Part shown: one piece after another, positions 54,194-62,053 of the stretch
Layout: the number at the start of each line of letters is the position of its first letter
Numbering within the stretch: position 1 is the stretch's first letter
Assembly (NCBI RefSeq): GCF_001941945.1
Contig: NZ_CP015583.1
Location: 3,355,501-3,419,500 of the forward strand
DNA length: 64,000 bases
DNA from: Roseomonas gilardii
GTDB lineage: Bacteria; Pseudomonadota; Alphaproteobacteria; Acetobacterales; Acetobacteraceae
Reading direction: 5' to 3'
Program-made: the position numbers and the translations under genes
The notes under the pieces: model-generated
Told to the model about the DNA's origin: nothing
What the model saw: only the letters and a program-made list of their open reading frames with translations
Database searches by the model: none

Positions 54194-55591
54194 TCACACC
54201 GCGGCGGAATGCCGCTTCGCATCGGGCGCGAGATACGCATCGAAGCAGGCCGCGACCTGCCGCACGAAGCGCCGGCCGGCGGGCAGCACCTCCAGACGCG
54301 CGCCCTCGCGCCGCACCAGCCCGTTGCGGCAGAGCGGCAGCATCCGCTGCAGCCCCTCGTCGAGGATGGCGCGCATCCCCGGCTCCGACTCCGCCTGCGC
54401 GTCGATGTCGAGCGCGAAGTCGCACATCAGCCGCTCGATCAGCGCGGCGCGCTGCCTGTCCTCCCGCGTCACCGCCACGCCGCGCACGACCGGTAGATGG
54501 CCGGCGAGAACCTGCTCGCGATAGCGCCGCTCATCCGTCTCGTTCTGCGCGTGGCCGCCCGGCAGGCTGCCGATCGCGGAAGGGCCGAGGCCCAGCAGCA
54601 CCGGCGCGCGGTCGGTGGTGTAGCCCTGGAAGTTGCGGCGCAGGCTGCCCTCCCGGGCCGCCCGGGTGAGCGGGTCCGCGGGCAGCGCGAAATGGTCCAG
54701 GCCGAGCGCCTCGTAGCCCATCTGCCGCAGCACCGCCTCGGCGCGTTCCGCCTGCCCCAGCCGCGCGACCACGCCGGGCAGCAGCGTGGCGTCGATCGCC
54801 TGCTGGTGTGGCCGCATCCAGGGCACATGGGCATAGCCGAAGACCGCGATCCGGTCGGCACGAAGCCAGGCGGCGAAGCGGGCGCTGGCCTCCACATGTG
54901 CGATGGTCTGCCCCGGCAGGCCGTACATCAGGTCCAGGTTGATGCCGGGAATCCCCGCCGCGCGCAGCCATTCCATCGCGCGCGCGACCTGTTCCGCCGG
55001 CTGCGGCCGGCCGATCCTGGACTGGACCTCCGGCGCGATGTCCTGCACGCCCAGGCTCGCCCGGTTGAAGCCCATCCCAGCCAGGGCATCGGCCAGGGGT
55101 TCGTCCAGCAGGCGCGGATCGAGCTCGATCGCCAGCTCCGCGTCCGGGCGGATGTGGAAACGCTCCCGCAGCGTTGCCAGCAGGGCGCCCAGCCCTTCCG
55201 CGCCCAGGATCGAGGGGGTGCCGCCGCCCAGATGCAGGTGCGACACGCCGGCATGCGGCGGCAGCGCCTCCGCCAGCAGCGCGACCTCGGCCAGCAGCGC
55301 CTCGGCATAGGCACGGATGCGCGCCGCCGAGCGGGTCGGCTTCGTGTGGCAGGCGCAGTACCAGCAGAGCTCCCGGCAGAAGGGCACATGCACGTAGAGC
55401 GACAGCGTGTCGTCCGGCCGCACGCCCTGGCGGAGCCAGTCGCGGTAGCGGTCCTCCTCCAGCGCCCCGAACTGCGCGGCGGTGGGATAGCTGGTGTAGC
55501 GGGGCACCCGGGCCTCCGCGAGCGCGAGCAGCGCGCGGTCCTGGGGATGGTCCTGAGCCGGGTGCTGGGCCATGTCGATGAAGCCGTCCAT
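54194..55591 (-). CDS. hemN: Oxygen-independent coproporphyrinogen III dehydrogenase
   Basis: About 465 residues. Radical-SAM motif LYVHVPFCRELCWYCACHTK supplies C-x3-C-x2-C plus the extra HemN Cys; also PRYTSYPTA at the N-terminus, HLHLGGGTPSI, NRASLGVQDIAPEVQSRIGR and NLDLMYGLPGQT. It decarboxylates coproporphyrinogen III to protoporphyrinogen IX without oxygen. ATGs at 55603, 55591 and 55573 are all in frame; GAGG favours 55591. An FNR-box-like site at 55627-55640 fits low-oxygen induction. Confidence 0.93.
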   Translation of the reverse strand: MDGFIDMAQHPAQDHPQDRALLALAEARVPRYTSYPTAAQFGALEEDRYRDWLRQGVRPDDTLSLYVHVPFCRELCWYCACHTKPTRSAARIRAYAEALLAEVALLAEALPPHAGVSHLHLGGGTPSILGAEGLGALLATLRERFHIRPDAELAIELDPRLLDEPLADALAGMGFNRASLGVQDIAPEVQSRIGRPQPAEQVARAMEWLRAAGIPGINLDLMYGLPGQTIAHVEASARFAAWLRADRIAVFGYAHVPWMRPHQQAIDATLLPGVVARLGQAERAEAVLRQMGYEALGLDHFALPADPLTRAAREGSLRRNFQGYTTDRAPVLLGLGPSAIGSLPGGHAQNETDERRYREQVLAGHLPVVRGVAVTREDRQRAALIERLMCDFALDIDAQAESEPGMRAILDEGLQRMLPLCRNGLVRREGARLEVLPAGRRFVRQVAACFDAYLAPDAKRHSAAV

Positions 55592-55626
55592 GGCGCGCCT
55601 CATGCGCCCTGGCGCGCCAGCGCGCC

Positions 55627-55640
55627 TTGATCCAGCGCAA
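55627..55640. promoter_or_regulatory. FNR-box-like site before hemN
   Basis: TTGAT-N4-CGCAA, eight of ten positions of TTGAT-N4-ATCAA. Its centre is about 42 bp from the hemN ATG at 55591. Confidence 0.4.
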
Positions 55641-55728
55641 GCGGGCACCCTGGAACACCATGCCCCGGGGCCACGGCTCCCCGCATTGCAGTCACGGCGT
55701 GCGGAGCATGGCCGATCGGGGCGTGGCC

Positions 55729-55742
55729 TTGATTGGGGTCAA
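55729..55742. promoter_or_regulatory. FNR-box-like site before the hemerythrin-like gene
   Basis: TTGAT-TGGG-GTCAA, nine of ten positions of the FNR consensus. A class II activator at -41.5 would place transcription start near 55777, leaving a 16-base leader with GGAGGG before the ATG at 55793. Confidence 0.6.
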
Positions 55743-55792
55743 TGCCGGCCGCTGCTGCCGCCACTATGACCGGCCCGGCAGGAGGGCCGAAG

Positions 55793-56341
55793 ATGGTGGA
55801 GACGACACAGCCAGGGGCACAGCTCTTCCGGCTCTGCGAGCGGTGGCAAGGGGACCTGGACCAGCGCATCCGCGCCCTGGCCGGGGACCATGCCTCGCTG
55901 CGTCAGCTCTGCGACCGGCTGGAACGCATCGCGGACCGGCTGCCGCATCTCCCGGAGATGGAGGAGAAGCAGGCCGTGAGCCGCGAGCTGCGCGTCCTCG
56001 TGCCGCGTCACCAGCAGCAGGAGCAGGCCCTCCTGGCCATGCTCTTTCCCGGGACGGACGGCACGGGGCTGCGGCGCTGTGTCCTCGACCGGATCAGGGG
56101 GCAGCACGCGCTGGACGAGCTGCATGCCAGGGACCTGGGCGGGCAACTGGACGCCGCCGTCCCCGGAGCGCTGGCGGAGGATGCCGAGGCGCTGGGCTAC
56201 ATGCTCCGCTGCTTCTTTGACGGCTATCGCCGCGCCCTGGCCTTCGAGGAACTGGCCATCCTGACCCTGGCCCGCGCGCGCCTTTCCCCGGCCACGGTAG
56301 CCATCCTCTCGGCCAGCCTGGAAGCCGATCCGCAGGCGTGA
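55793..56341 (+). CDS. Hemerythrin-like (HHE) domain protein
   Basis: 182 residues. GGAGGG stands 6 bp before the ATG. Helical throughout, with possible di-iron ligands in AGDHASLRQLCDRLER, VLVPRHQQQEQALLAMLFPG, GQHALDELHARDL and ALAFEELAILTLARARLS. It probably binds oxygen, nitric oxide or iron in the cytoplasm. Location between hemN and the FNR gene, with an FNR-like box upstream, supports a low-oxygen or nitrosative role. The ligand set is incomplete by eye, so metal binding is not certain. Confidence 0.7.
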   Translation: MVETTQPGAQLFRLCERWQGDLDQRIRALAGDHASLRQLCDRLERIADRLPHLPEMEEKQAVSRELRVLVPRHQQQEQALLAMLFPGTDGTGLRRCVLDRIRGQHALDELHARDLGGQLDAAVPGALAEDAEALGYMLRCFFDGYRRALAFEELAILTLARARLSPATVAILSASLEADPQA

Positions 56342-56425
56342 CCGCGGCCCGGACCCCCTCCCCGGGGGCGGCGCAACGGCAGCGATGAAGCGCAACCGGC
56401 GAACGGGTCGCGGCAGCCCTCCGGA

Positions 56426-57184
56426 TCAGGCGGCCTCGGCCCGTTCCTCCAGCGCGTCGCGGTCGCGGATGGTGACGAGGCGGCCGGCGGGCAGGTCGAT
56501 CAGCCCGGCACGCTTCAGGCGCGTCATCTGCCGGCTGACCGTCTCGATGGTCAGGCCCAGCACGTCGGCGATCTGCGCCCGGGTCAGCGGCAGGTCGAAG
56601 GTGACGGCCCGCCCGCCCTGCACCGCCTCCGGCGCCAGATGGACGGACATGTCGAGCAGGAAGCTCGCCACCTTCTCCTCCGCCGTCTTGCGGCCGAGCA
56701 GGAGCATCCGGTTGCGGGCATCGTCCAGCGCCGCCAGGGTGCGGCGGAGCAGCAGGCGCTCCATCCGGACATGCTCCTCCAGCGTCTCCTCGAAGGGCTT
56801 GCGGGGGAAGACGCAGAGCTCCGCGTCGGTCAGGGCAGTGATCGTGTGCTCGGCGGATTCGGCGAAGGGGCGGCCCACGAAATCCGCCGGGTAGAGCAGG
56901 CCGACGATCTGTTCCCGCCCATCGGCCGTCGCGGCGCTGAGCTTCAGCACGCCGGACAGGAGATTGGCGCAGAGCAGCGCATCGTCCCCTGCCCAGAGCA
57001 GGGTCTGCCCGCGCTCCAGCTTCCGGTGGCGGCCGATGGCATTGAGGCTGTGCAGTTCCTCGTCGCTCAGGGAACCGCAGAGCGACTGGTCACGGACCTG
57101 GCAATCGGCACATGGACGGTGAATGGCGCAAGTCCCCCCGGCTGGACCGCGCCAGTATAGCGGGGCCGGGAGGGCTTGTGGCAA
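56426..57184 (-). CDS. FNR/FnrN-type oxygen-sensing transcription regulator
   Basis: 252 residues. N-terminal HRPCADCQVRDQSLC gives C-x2-C-x7-C, as in FnrN/Aadr proteins, with another Cys six residues earlier; the fourth cluster ligand is Cys in ALTDAELCVFPRKPFE, matching E. coli Cys122. The cyclic-nucleotide-like barrel is followed by the HTH LTRAQIADVLGLTIETVSRQ with the Glu-x2-Ser-Arg of FNR. It should bind a [4Fe-4S] cluster and activate TTGAT-N4-ATCAA sites, several of which lie near by. It starts with TTG at 57184; no in-frame ATG precedes the cysteines. Confidence 0.9.
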   Translation of the reverse strand: MPQALPAPLYWRGPAGGTCAIHRPCADCQVRDQSLCGSLSDEELHSLNAIGRHRKLERGQTLLWAGDDALLCANLLSGVLKLSAATADGREQIVGLLYPADFVGRPFAESAEHTITALTDAELCVFPRKPFEETLEEHVRMERLLLRRTLAALDDARNRMLLLGRKTAEEKVASFLLDMSVHLAPEAVQGGRAVTFDLPLTRAQIADVLGLTIETVSRQMTRLKRAGLIDLPAGRLVTIRDRDALEERAEAA

Positions 57185-57342
57185 GGAAGGCCCCGCCGGG
57201 AGCGCATGGCCCCCGGGCGGTCATCCCATACCGGCTCCGGGGCCGGCGGAAGGGGCGGAAGGCGGCCTTGCCGGCCGGCCCCTCCCCGTATCCTCCCCCG
57301 GGGAAACCGGGCCCCGATGGGCCCGTCCCCCCGGGGGGTACG

Positions 57343-57462
57343 TCAGTGGGCCGGATGGATGTCGCTCTCGTCGGGCGGCAGGTGGAACTCCAGCCACATG
57401 CCGTTCAGCACCCCGAAGGTGACCGCCAGGCCGAGGCCCAGCACCCAGGCGAAATACCACAT
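57343..57462 (-). CDS. cydX: Cytochrome bd oxidase small subunit CydX
   Basis: 39 residues: MWYFAWVLGLGLAVTFGVLN, then GMWLEFHLPPDESDIHPAH. The MWYFAWxLG start and single membrane helix are diagnostic of CydX/YbgT, which stabilises the haem groups of the bd oxidase. AGGACGAAG precedes the ATG, 12 bp after cydB, so it is the third gene of cydABX. Confidence 0.92.
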   Translation of the reverse strand: MWYFAWVLGLGLAVTFGVLNGMWLEFHLPPDESDIHPAH

Positions 57463-57474
57463 GGATCTTCGTCC

Positions 57475-58623
57475 TCAGTAGAAATGCGGGTTGGCGGCGA
57501 CGTCCTGGCTGGTCACGCGGCCCCAGAGCACCCGGTAGACCCAGGCGGTGTAGGCCAGCACGATCGGCAGGAAGATCACGGTCACCACCAGCATGATGAA
57601 CAGGGTCCGGTGAGAGGAGGAGGCGTTCCAGACCGTCAGGCTGGAGGAGGCATCCACCGAGCTCGGCAGGATGAAGGGGAACATCGACAGGCCCACCGTG
57701 CTGATGATGCCCAGGGTGGAAAGCGAGGAGCCGAGGAAGGCCGGCACCTCCTTGCGCCACAGGATGCCCAGCAGGGCGAGGACGGCGCCGCCGAAGCCCA
57801 GGGCGGGGGCGATCTTCATCCAGGGATAGGTGCTGTAGTTGTCCAGCCAGGCGCCGGCCGCGGCGACGGTGCCGGAGCGCAGCGGGTTGGAGAAGCCGGC
57901 CGGGTCCACCACGCCGGTCAGGCGGAAGCCCATGTCGCCATAGGCGACGAAGGCGCCGCCGAGGGCGAAGAGCAGGATCGAGGCCAGCGCCGCCACGGTG
58001 CCGAAGCGCCGCGCGCGGTCATGCACCGCGCCATGCTCCAGCTTGACGCTCAGGAAGGCCGTGCCGTGCAGCACCAGCATGGCCACCGAGAGCAGGCCGC
58101 AGACCAGGGTGAAGGGGGTGAAGAGGCCGAGCAGCGTGCCGTCGTAGAAGGCGCGCAGGTCGCCATCCAGCCGGAAGGGCACGCCGCGCAGCACGTTGCC
58201 CACCGCCACGCCGAAGACCAGGGCCGGGACGAAGCCGCCGATGAACAGCGCCCAGTCCCAGCGCGCGCGCCAGGCCGCGCCGGGGCGCTTGCTGCGGTAC
58301 TTGAAGCCGACGGGCCGCAGGATCAGCGCCGCCAGCACCAGGAACATGGCGAGGTAGAAGCCGGAGAAGCTGACGGCATAGACGAAGGGCCAGGCGGCGA
58401 AGATCGCGCCGCCGCCCAGGATGAACCAGACCTGGTTGCCTTCCCAGGTCGGGCCGATGCTGTTGATCACCATCCGCCGCTCCACATCCGTGCGGGCGAC
58501 GAAGGGCAGCAGCGCGGCGACACCCATGTCCCAGCCATCGGTGAGGGCGAAGCCGATGAGCAGCACGCCCATCAGCCCCCACCAGATGACCCGCAGGGTC
58601 GCGTAGTCCAGGGGGAATTCCAT
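57475..58623 (-). CDS. cydB: Cytochrome bd ubiquinol oxidase subunit II
   Basis: 382 residues, about eight or nine helices. Starts MEFPLDYATLRVIWWGLMGV, then GFALTDGWDMGVAALLPFV, NSIGPTWEGNQVWFILGGGA and the C-terminal YTAWVYRVLWGRVT, all typical of CydB. It scaffolds the haem-bearing subunit I in the inner membrane. AAGGAGG lies just before the ATG in the 13-bp gap after cydA. Confidence 0.95.
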   Translation of the reverse strand: MEFPLDYATLRVIWWGLMGVLLIGFALTDGWDMGVAALLPFVARTDVERRMVINSIGPTWEGNQVWFILGGGAIFAAWPFVYAVSFSGFYLAMFLVLAALILRPVGFKYRSKRPGAAWRARWDWALFIGGFVPALVFGVAVGNVLRGVPFRLDGDLRAFYDGTLLGLFTPFTLVCGLLSVAMLVLHGTAFLSVKLEHGAVHDRARRFGTVAALASILLFALGGAFVAYGDMGFRLTGVVDPAGFSNPLRSGTVAAAGAWLDNYSTYPWMKIAPALGFGGAVLALLGILWRKEVPAFLGSSLSTLGIISTVGLSMFPFILPSSVDASSSLTVWNASSSHRTLFIMLVVTVIFLPIVLAYTAWVYRVLWGRVTSQDVAANPHFY

Positions 58624-58636
58624 GACCCGTCCTCCT

Positions 58637-60205
58637 TCAGGCGGTCATCGGCGTCGCGGGCAGCGCGCCGGGTTGGGGCTGCGGGTCCTCATGCCCCGCA
58701 TAGGGTCCGCGGCGGACGGTGCGCAGGATCAGCCCGACCTCGATCACCGCCAGGGTGCCGTAGAGCAGGGTGAAGCCCACGATCGTGGTCCAGAGCGCGG
58801 CACGGGACAGGGAGGAGGCGCCGAGCGCGGTCGGCAGCACGCCCTCGATCGCCCAGGGCTGGCGGCCCATCTCGGCGATGACCCAGCCCAGCTCCGTCGC
58901 CACCCAGGGCAGCGGGAGGGCCAGCACGCAGAGCCGCAGGAACCAGCGCTGGTCGAAGCGGCGCATCGAGCAGAGCACGAAGGCCGTGGCGAAGAGCGCG
59001 ATCATGGTGAAGCCGACCCCGGCCATGATGCGGAAGCTCCAGAACATCAACGGCACGCTCGGCACGGTGTCCCAGGCCGCCTGCTCGACCTGCGCCGGCG
59101 TTGCCTGGCGGGGGTCGTCCACATAGCGCTTCAGCAGCAGCCCGTAGCCCAGGTCACGCCCGTGCTGCGCGAAGGTCGCGCGGGCCGCGGCATCCTTCGG
59201 GTCCTGCTTCAGCACCTGCACGGCGCCATAGGCGATCTGGCCGGAGGCGATGCGCTCCTGCGCCAGCAGCACCAGCTCCGACATGCCCGTCACCTGCTTG
59301 TCCAGGCTGCGGGTGGCGATCAGCCCCAGCACCCAGGGGATCTGCACGGAGTAGTCGGTGCGGCGCTCGGCGAAGTTCGGCAGGCCGAAGAGGGTGAGCC
59401 CGGCGGGCGATTCCTCGGTGTGCCAGGCGGCCTCGATGGCGGCCAGCTTCATCTTCTGGTTGTCGGTGAGCGCGTAGCCGGACTCGTCGCCCAGCACCAC
59501 GACCGAGAGCGAGGAGGCGAGGCCGAAGGCCGCCGCCACCGCCATCGAGCGCCGCGCGAAGCCGACATGCCGGTTGCGCAGCAGGTAGAAGGCGGAGATG
59601 CCCAGCACCACCACCGAGGCGATGACGTAGCCGGCGGAGACGGTGTGGACGAACTTGGCCTGCGCGATCGGGTTGAAGAGCACGGACATGAAGTCCACGA
59701 CTTCCATGCGCATGGTCTCGGGGTTGAAGGCCGCGCCGACCGGATTCTGCATCCAGCCGTTGGCGATCAGGATCCACAGCGCCGAGAGGTTGGTGCCCAG
59801 CGCCACCATGAAGGTGACGAAGAGGTGCCCGAGCCGGCTCAGCCGGTCCCAGCCGAAGAACATCAGCCCGACGAAGGTGGCCTCCAGGAAGAAGGCCATC
59901 AGCCCCTCGATCGCCAGCGGCGCACCGAAGATGTCGCCCACGTAGTGCGAGAAGTAGGACCAGTTCGTGCCGAACTGGAACTCCATCGTCAGGCCGGTGG
60001 CGACGCCGAGCACGAAGTTGATGCCGAAGATCAGGCCCCAGAACTGCGTGATGGTGCGCCAGATGGGGCGCCCGGTCATCACGTAGACGCTCTCCATGAT
60101 GACCAGCATGAAGGAGAGGCCCAGCGTCAGGGGCACGAAGAGGAAGTGGTACAGCGCGGTCAGCGCGAATTGCAGTCGCGATAGGTCGACGACACCCGGA
60201 TCCAT
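58637..60205 (-). CDS. cydA: Cytochrome bd ubiquinol oxidase subunit I
   Basis: 522 residues. Haem b595 ligand His20 in LTALYHFLFVPL; His in AKFVHTVSAGYVIASVVVLG binds b558; TELGWVIAEMGRQPWAIEGV is the CydA signature near residue 420. The quinol-binding Q loop appears to be of the short type. It reduces oxygen to water at very low oxygen. GGAG precedes the ATG at 60205 at 6 bp; upstream sequence to 60331 is promoter, with an FNR-box-like site. Confidence 0.95.
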   Translation of the reverse strand: MDPGVVDLSRLQFALTALYHFLFVPLTLGLSFMLVIMESVYVMTGRPIWRTITQFWGLIFGINFVLGVATGLTMEFQFGTNWSYFSHYVGDIFGAPLAIEGLMAFFLEATFVGLMFFGWDRLSRLGHLFVTFMVALGTNLSALWILIANGWMQNPVGAAFNPETMRMEVVDFMSVLFNPIAQAKFVHTVSAGYVIASVVVLGISAFYLLRNRHVGFARRSMAVAAAFGLASSLSVVVLGDESGYALTDNQKMKLAAIEAAWHTEESPAGLTLFGLPNFAERRTDYSVQIPWVLGLIATRSLDKQVTGMSELVLLAQERIASGQIAYGAVQVLKQDPKDAAARATFAQHGRDLGYGLLLKRYVDDPRQATPAQVEQAAWDTVPSVPLMFWSFRIMAGVGFTMIALFATAFVLCSMRRFDQRWFLRLCVLALPLPWVATELGWVIAEMGRQPWAIEGVLPTALGASSLSRAALWTTIVGFTLLYGTLAVIEVGLILRTVRRGPYAGHEDPQPQPGALPATPMTA

Positions 60206-60317
60206 GGCTTGCTCCGCCGTTTGGGCGCCGCGCCCGGCCCGGACTCCGGAAGGAGCCGCGAAGGGCGGCGCGGTGCGCCTCATGCGGCTCCCTAGGCCGG
60301 CGGGCGGGGCCTCTGCC

Positions 60318-60331
60318 TTGACCTTGATCAA
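60318..60331. promoter_or_regulatory. FNR-box-like site between divergent cydABX and cydDC
   Basis: TTGAC-CTTG-ATCAA, nine of ten positions of TTGAT-N4-ATCAA. It lies 113 bp before the cydA ATG and 36 bp before the cydD ATG and could serve either or both operons. Confidence 0.6.
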
Positions 60332-60366
60332 GGCTCCGCGATCAGCCGCGTGCGAGACCGCCGGTC

Positions 60367-62046
60367 ATGCCGCACCCCGCCCCCGACAGGCAGAGCGCCA
60401 CCCGCCGCCGCGCCTGGCTCCGCGCCGCCAGCCGCGAAGGCGGCCGCTGGAACGCCCTCGCCGTCCTGCTGCTCTGCCTCGACGGCCTTGCCGCCATCGG
60501 CTTCGCCGCCGCGCTGGCGGGCGGGCTGGTGTCGCTGGAGCGGGGCCTCGCCGCCACCGCGCCCTGGCTGCTGCTGGGCCTGGGCGCCGCGCTGGCGCGC
60601 GGGCTGCTCGCCCGGCTCTCGCTGCAGGCCGGGGCACGGGCGGCCCGGCGGGCCAAGACGGCGCTGCGCCGGCGCATCGTGGTGGCGAGCCTTGCCATCC
60701 CCGCCGGGGAGCGTCCGGCCAGCGGCGCCCTGCTGAACGCGGCGGTGGACGAGGTGGAGACGCTGGACGGCTACCTCGCCCGCTTCCTGCCCGCGCGGCA
60801 GGCGGCGGCGCTGGTGCCCTTCCTGGTCCTGCTCGCCGCCGCCTGGGCCAGCCCGGTCAGCGCCGGCATCCTGCTGCTCACCCTGCCGCCCTTCATCCTG
60901 GCCCTGGCCCTGGCCGGCGGGGCCGCGGCGGATGCGCAGCGGCGGCAGTTCTCGGCCCTGTCGCGCCTGTCGGAAGTCTTCGCCGACCGGGTGCGGGCGC
61001 TGCCGGTGCTGCTGGCCTTCGGGGCGGAGGAGCGCGAGGCCACGCGCCTCGCCAGTGCCGCCGAGGAGCTGCGCCGCCGCACCGTGGGCGTGCTGCGCGT
61101 CGCCTTCCTGTCCTCCGGCGCGCTCGAATTCTTCGCCGCCCTCTCGGTGGCGCTGGTCGCCGTCTATGCGGGCTTCAACCTGCTCGGCCTGCTGCCGGTG
61201 AAGATGCCGGGGACGCTGACGCTGGCGGAGGCCTTCTTCGTGCTGGCCCTGGCGCCGGAATTCTACGCCCCGATGCGCCGCCTCGCCGCCGCCTATCACG
61301 AGAAGCAGGCCGCCGAGGTCGCCGCCGACCGGCTTTCCGCGCTGGAGGCCATGGCGAAGGCCCCCGCGAGCCGGGCCGCGCCGCTGCGCCAGGCCCCCGC
61401 GATCCGCTTCCAGGACGTCACGGTCCGCTATCCGGGCGAGGAACGGCCGGCCCTGTCCGGCTTCAGCCTGGACATCGCGCCGGGCGAGACGGTGGCGCTG
61501 CTGGGCCCAAGCGGCGCGGGCAAGAGCACTGTGCTGAACCTGCTGCTGGGCCTGGCGCCGCTGAGCGGGGGCGAGGTGCTGGTGGACGGGCTCGCCCTGT
61601 CGGAGGCGGGCTCCTTCGCCCCCTCCGTCGCCTGGATGGGGCAGGCGCCGCTGATCGTGCCGGGCAGCCTGGCCGGGAACATCGCCCTGTCGCGCCCGGA
61701 TGCGACGCCATCGGCACTGGCGCCCGCCATCGCGGTGGCGGCGGAACAGGCCGGGCTCGGCACGCTCCTCGCCCGGCGCGAGGGCGGCCTGGAGGCACGG
61801 CTGGACGAGCGTGGCAGCGGCCTGTCCGGCGGCGAGCGGCGCCGCGTCGCCCTGGCCCGCGCCCTGCTGAAGCCGGCGCCGATCCTGCTGTTGGACGAGC
61901 CGACCGCGCATCTCGACGCCGCCTCGGAGGCGGCCCTGGTGGAGACCATCCGGCGCGTCACCGCGAAGGGCGGCCACACCACCCTGATCGCCACCCATTC
62001 CGAGCGCCTGGCGGCCGTCGCCGACCGCGTGCTGCGCCTGAGCTGA
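60367..62046 (+). CDS. cydD: Thiol reductant ABC exporter subunit CydD
   Basis: 559 residues: six-helix ABC membrane domain, then the ATPase with GPSGAGKST near residue 380, LSGGERRRVALARALL near 490 and PILLLDEPTAHLDAASE. The heterodimer with CydC exports cysteine/glutathione and is needed to assemble the bd oxidase encoded divergently. Start codon follows the FNR-like site by only 36 bp. Confidence 0.93.
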   Translation: MPHPAPDRQSATRRRAWLRAASREGGRWNALAVLLLCLDGLAAIGFAAALAGGLVSLERGLAATAPWLLLGLGAALARGLLARLSLQAGARAARRAKTALRRRIVVASLAIPAGERPASGALLNAAVDEVETLDGYLARFLPARQAAALVPFLVLLAAAWASPVSAGILLLTLPPFILALALAGGAAADAQRRQFSALSRLSEVFADRVRALPVLLAFGAEEREATRLASAAEELRRRTVGVLRVAFLSSGALEFFAALSVALVAVYAGFNLLGLLPVKMPGTLTLAEAFFVLALAPEFYAPMRRLAAAYHEKQAAEVAADRLSALEAMAKAPASRAAPLRQAPAIRFQDVTVRYPGEERPALSGFSLDIAPGETVALLGPSGAGKSTVLNLLLGLAPLSGGEVLVDGLALSEAGSFAPSVAWMGQAPLIVPGSLAGNIALSRPDATPSALAPAIAVAAEQAGLGTLLARREGGLEARLDERGSGLSGGERRRVALARALLKPAPILLLDEPTAHLDAASEAALVETIRRVTAKGGHTTLIATHSERLAAVADRVLRLS

Positions 62047-62053
62047 GCCCGCC

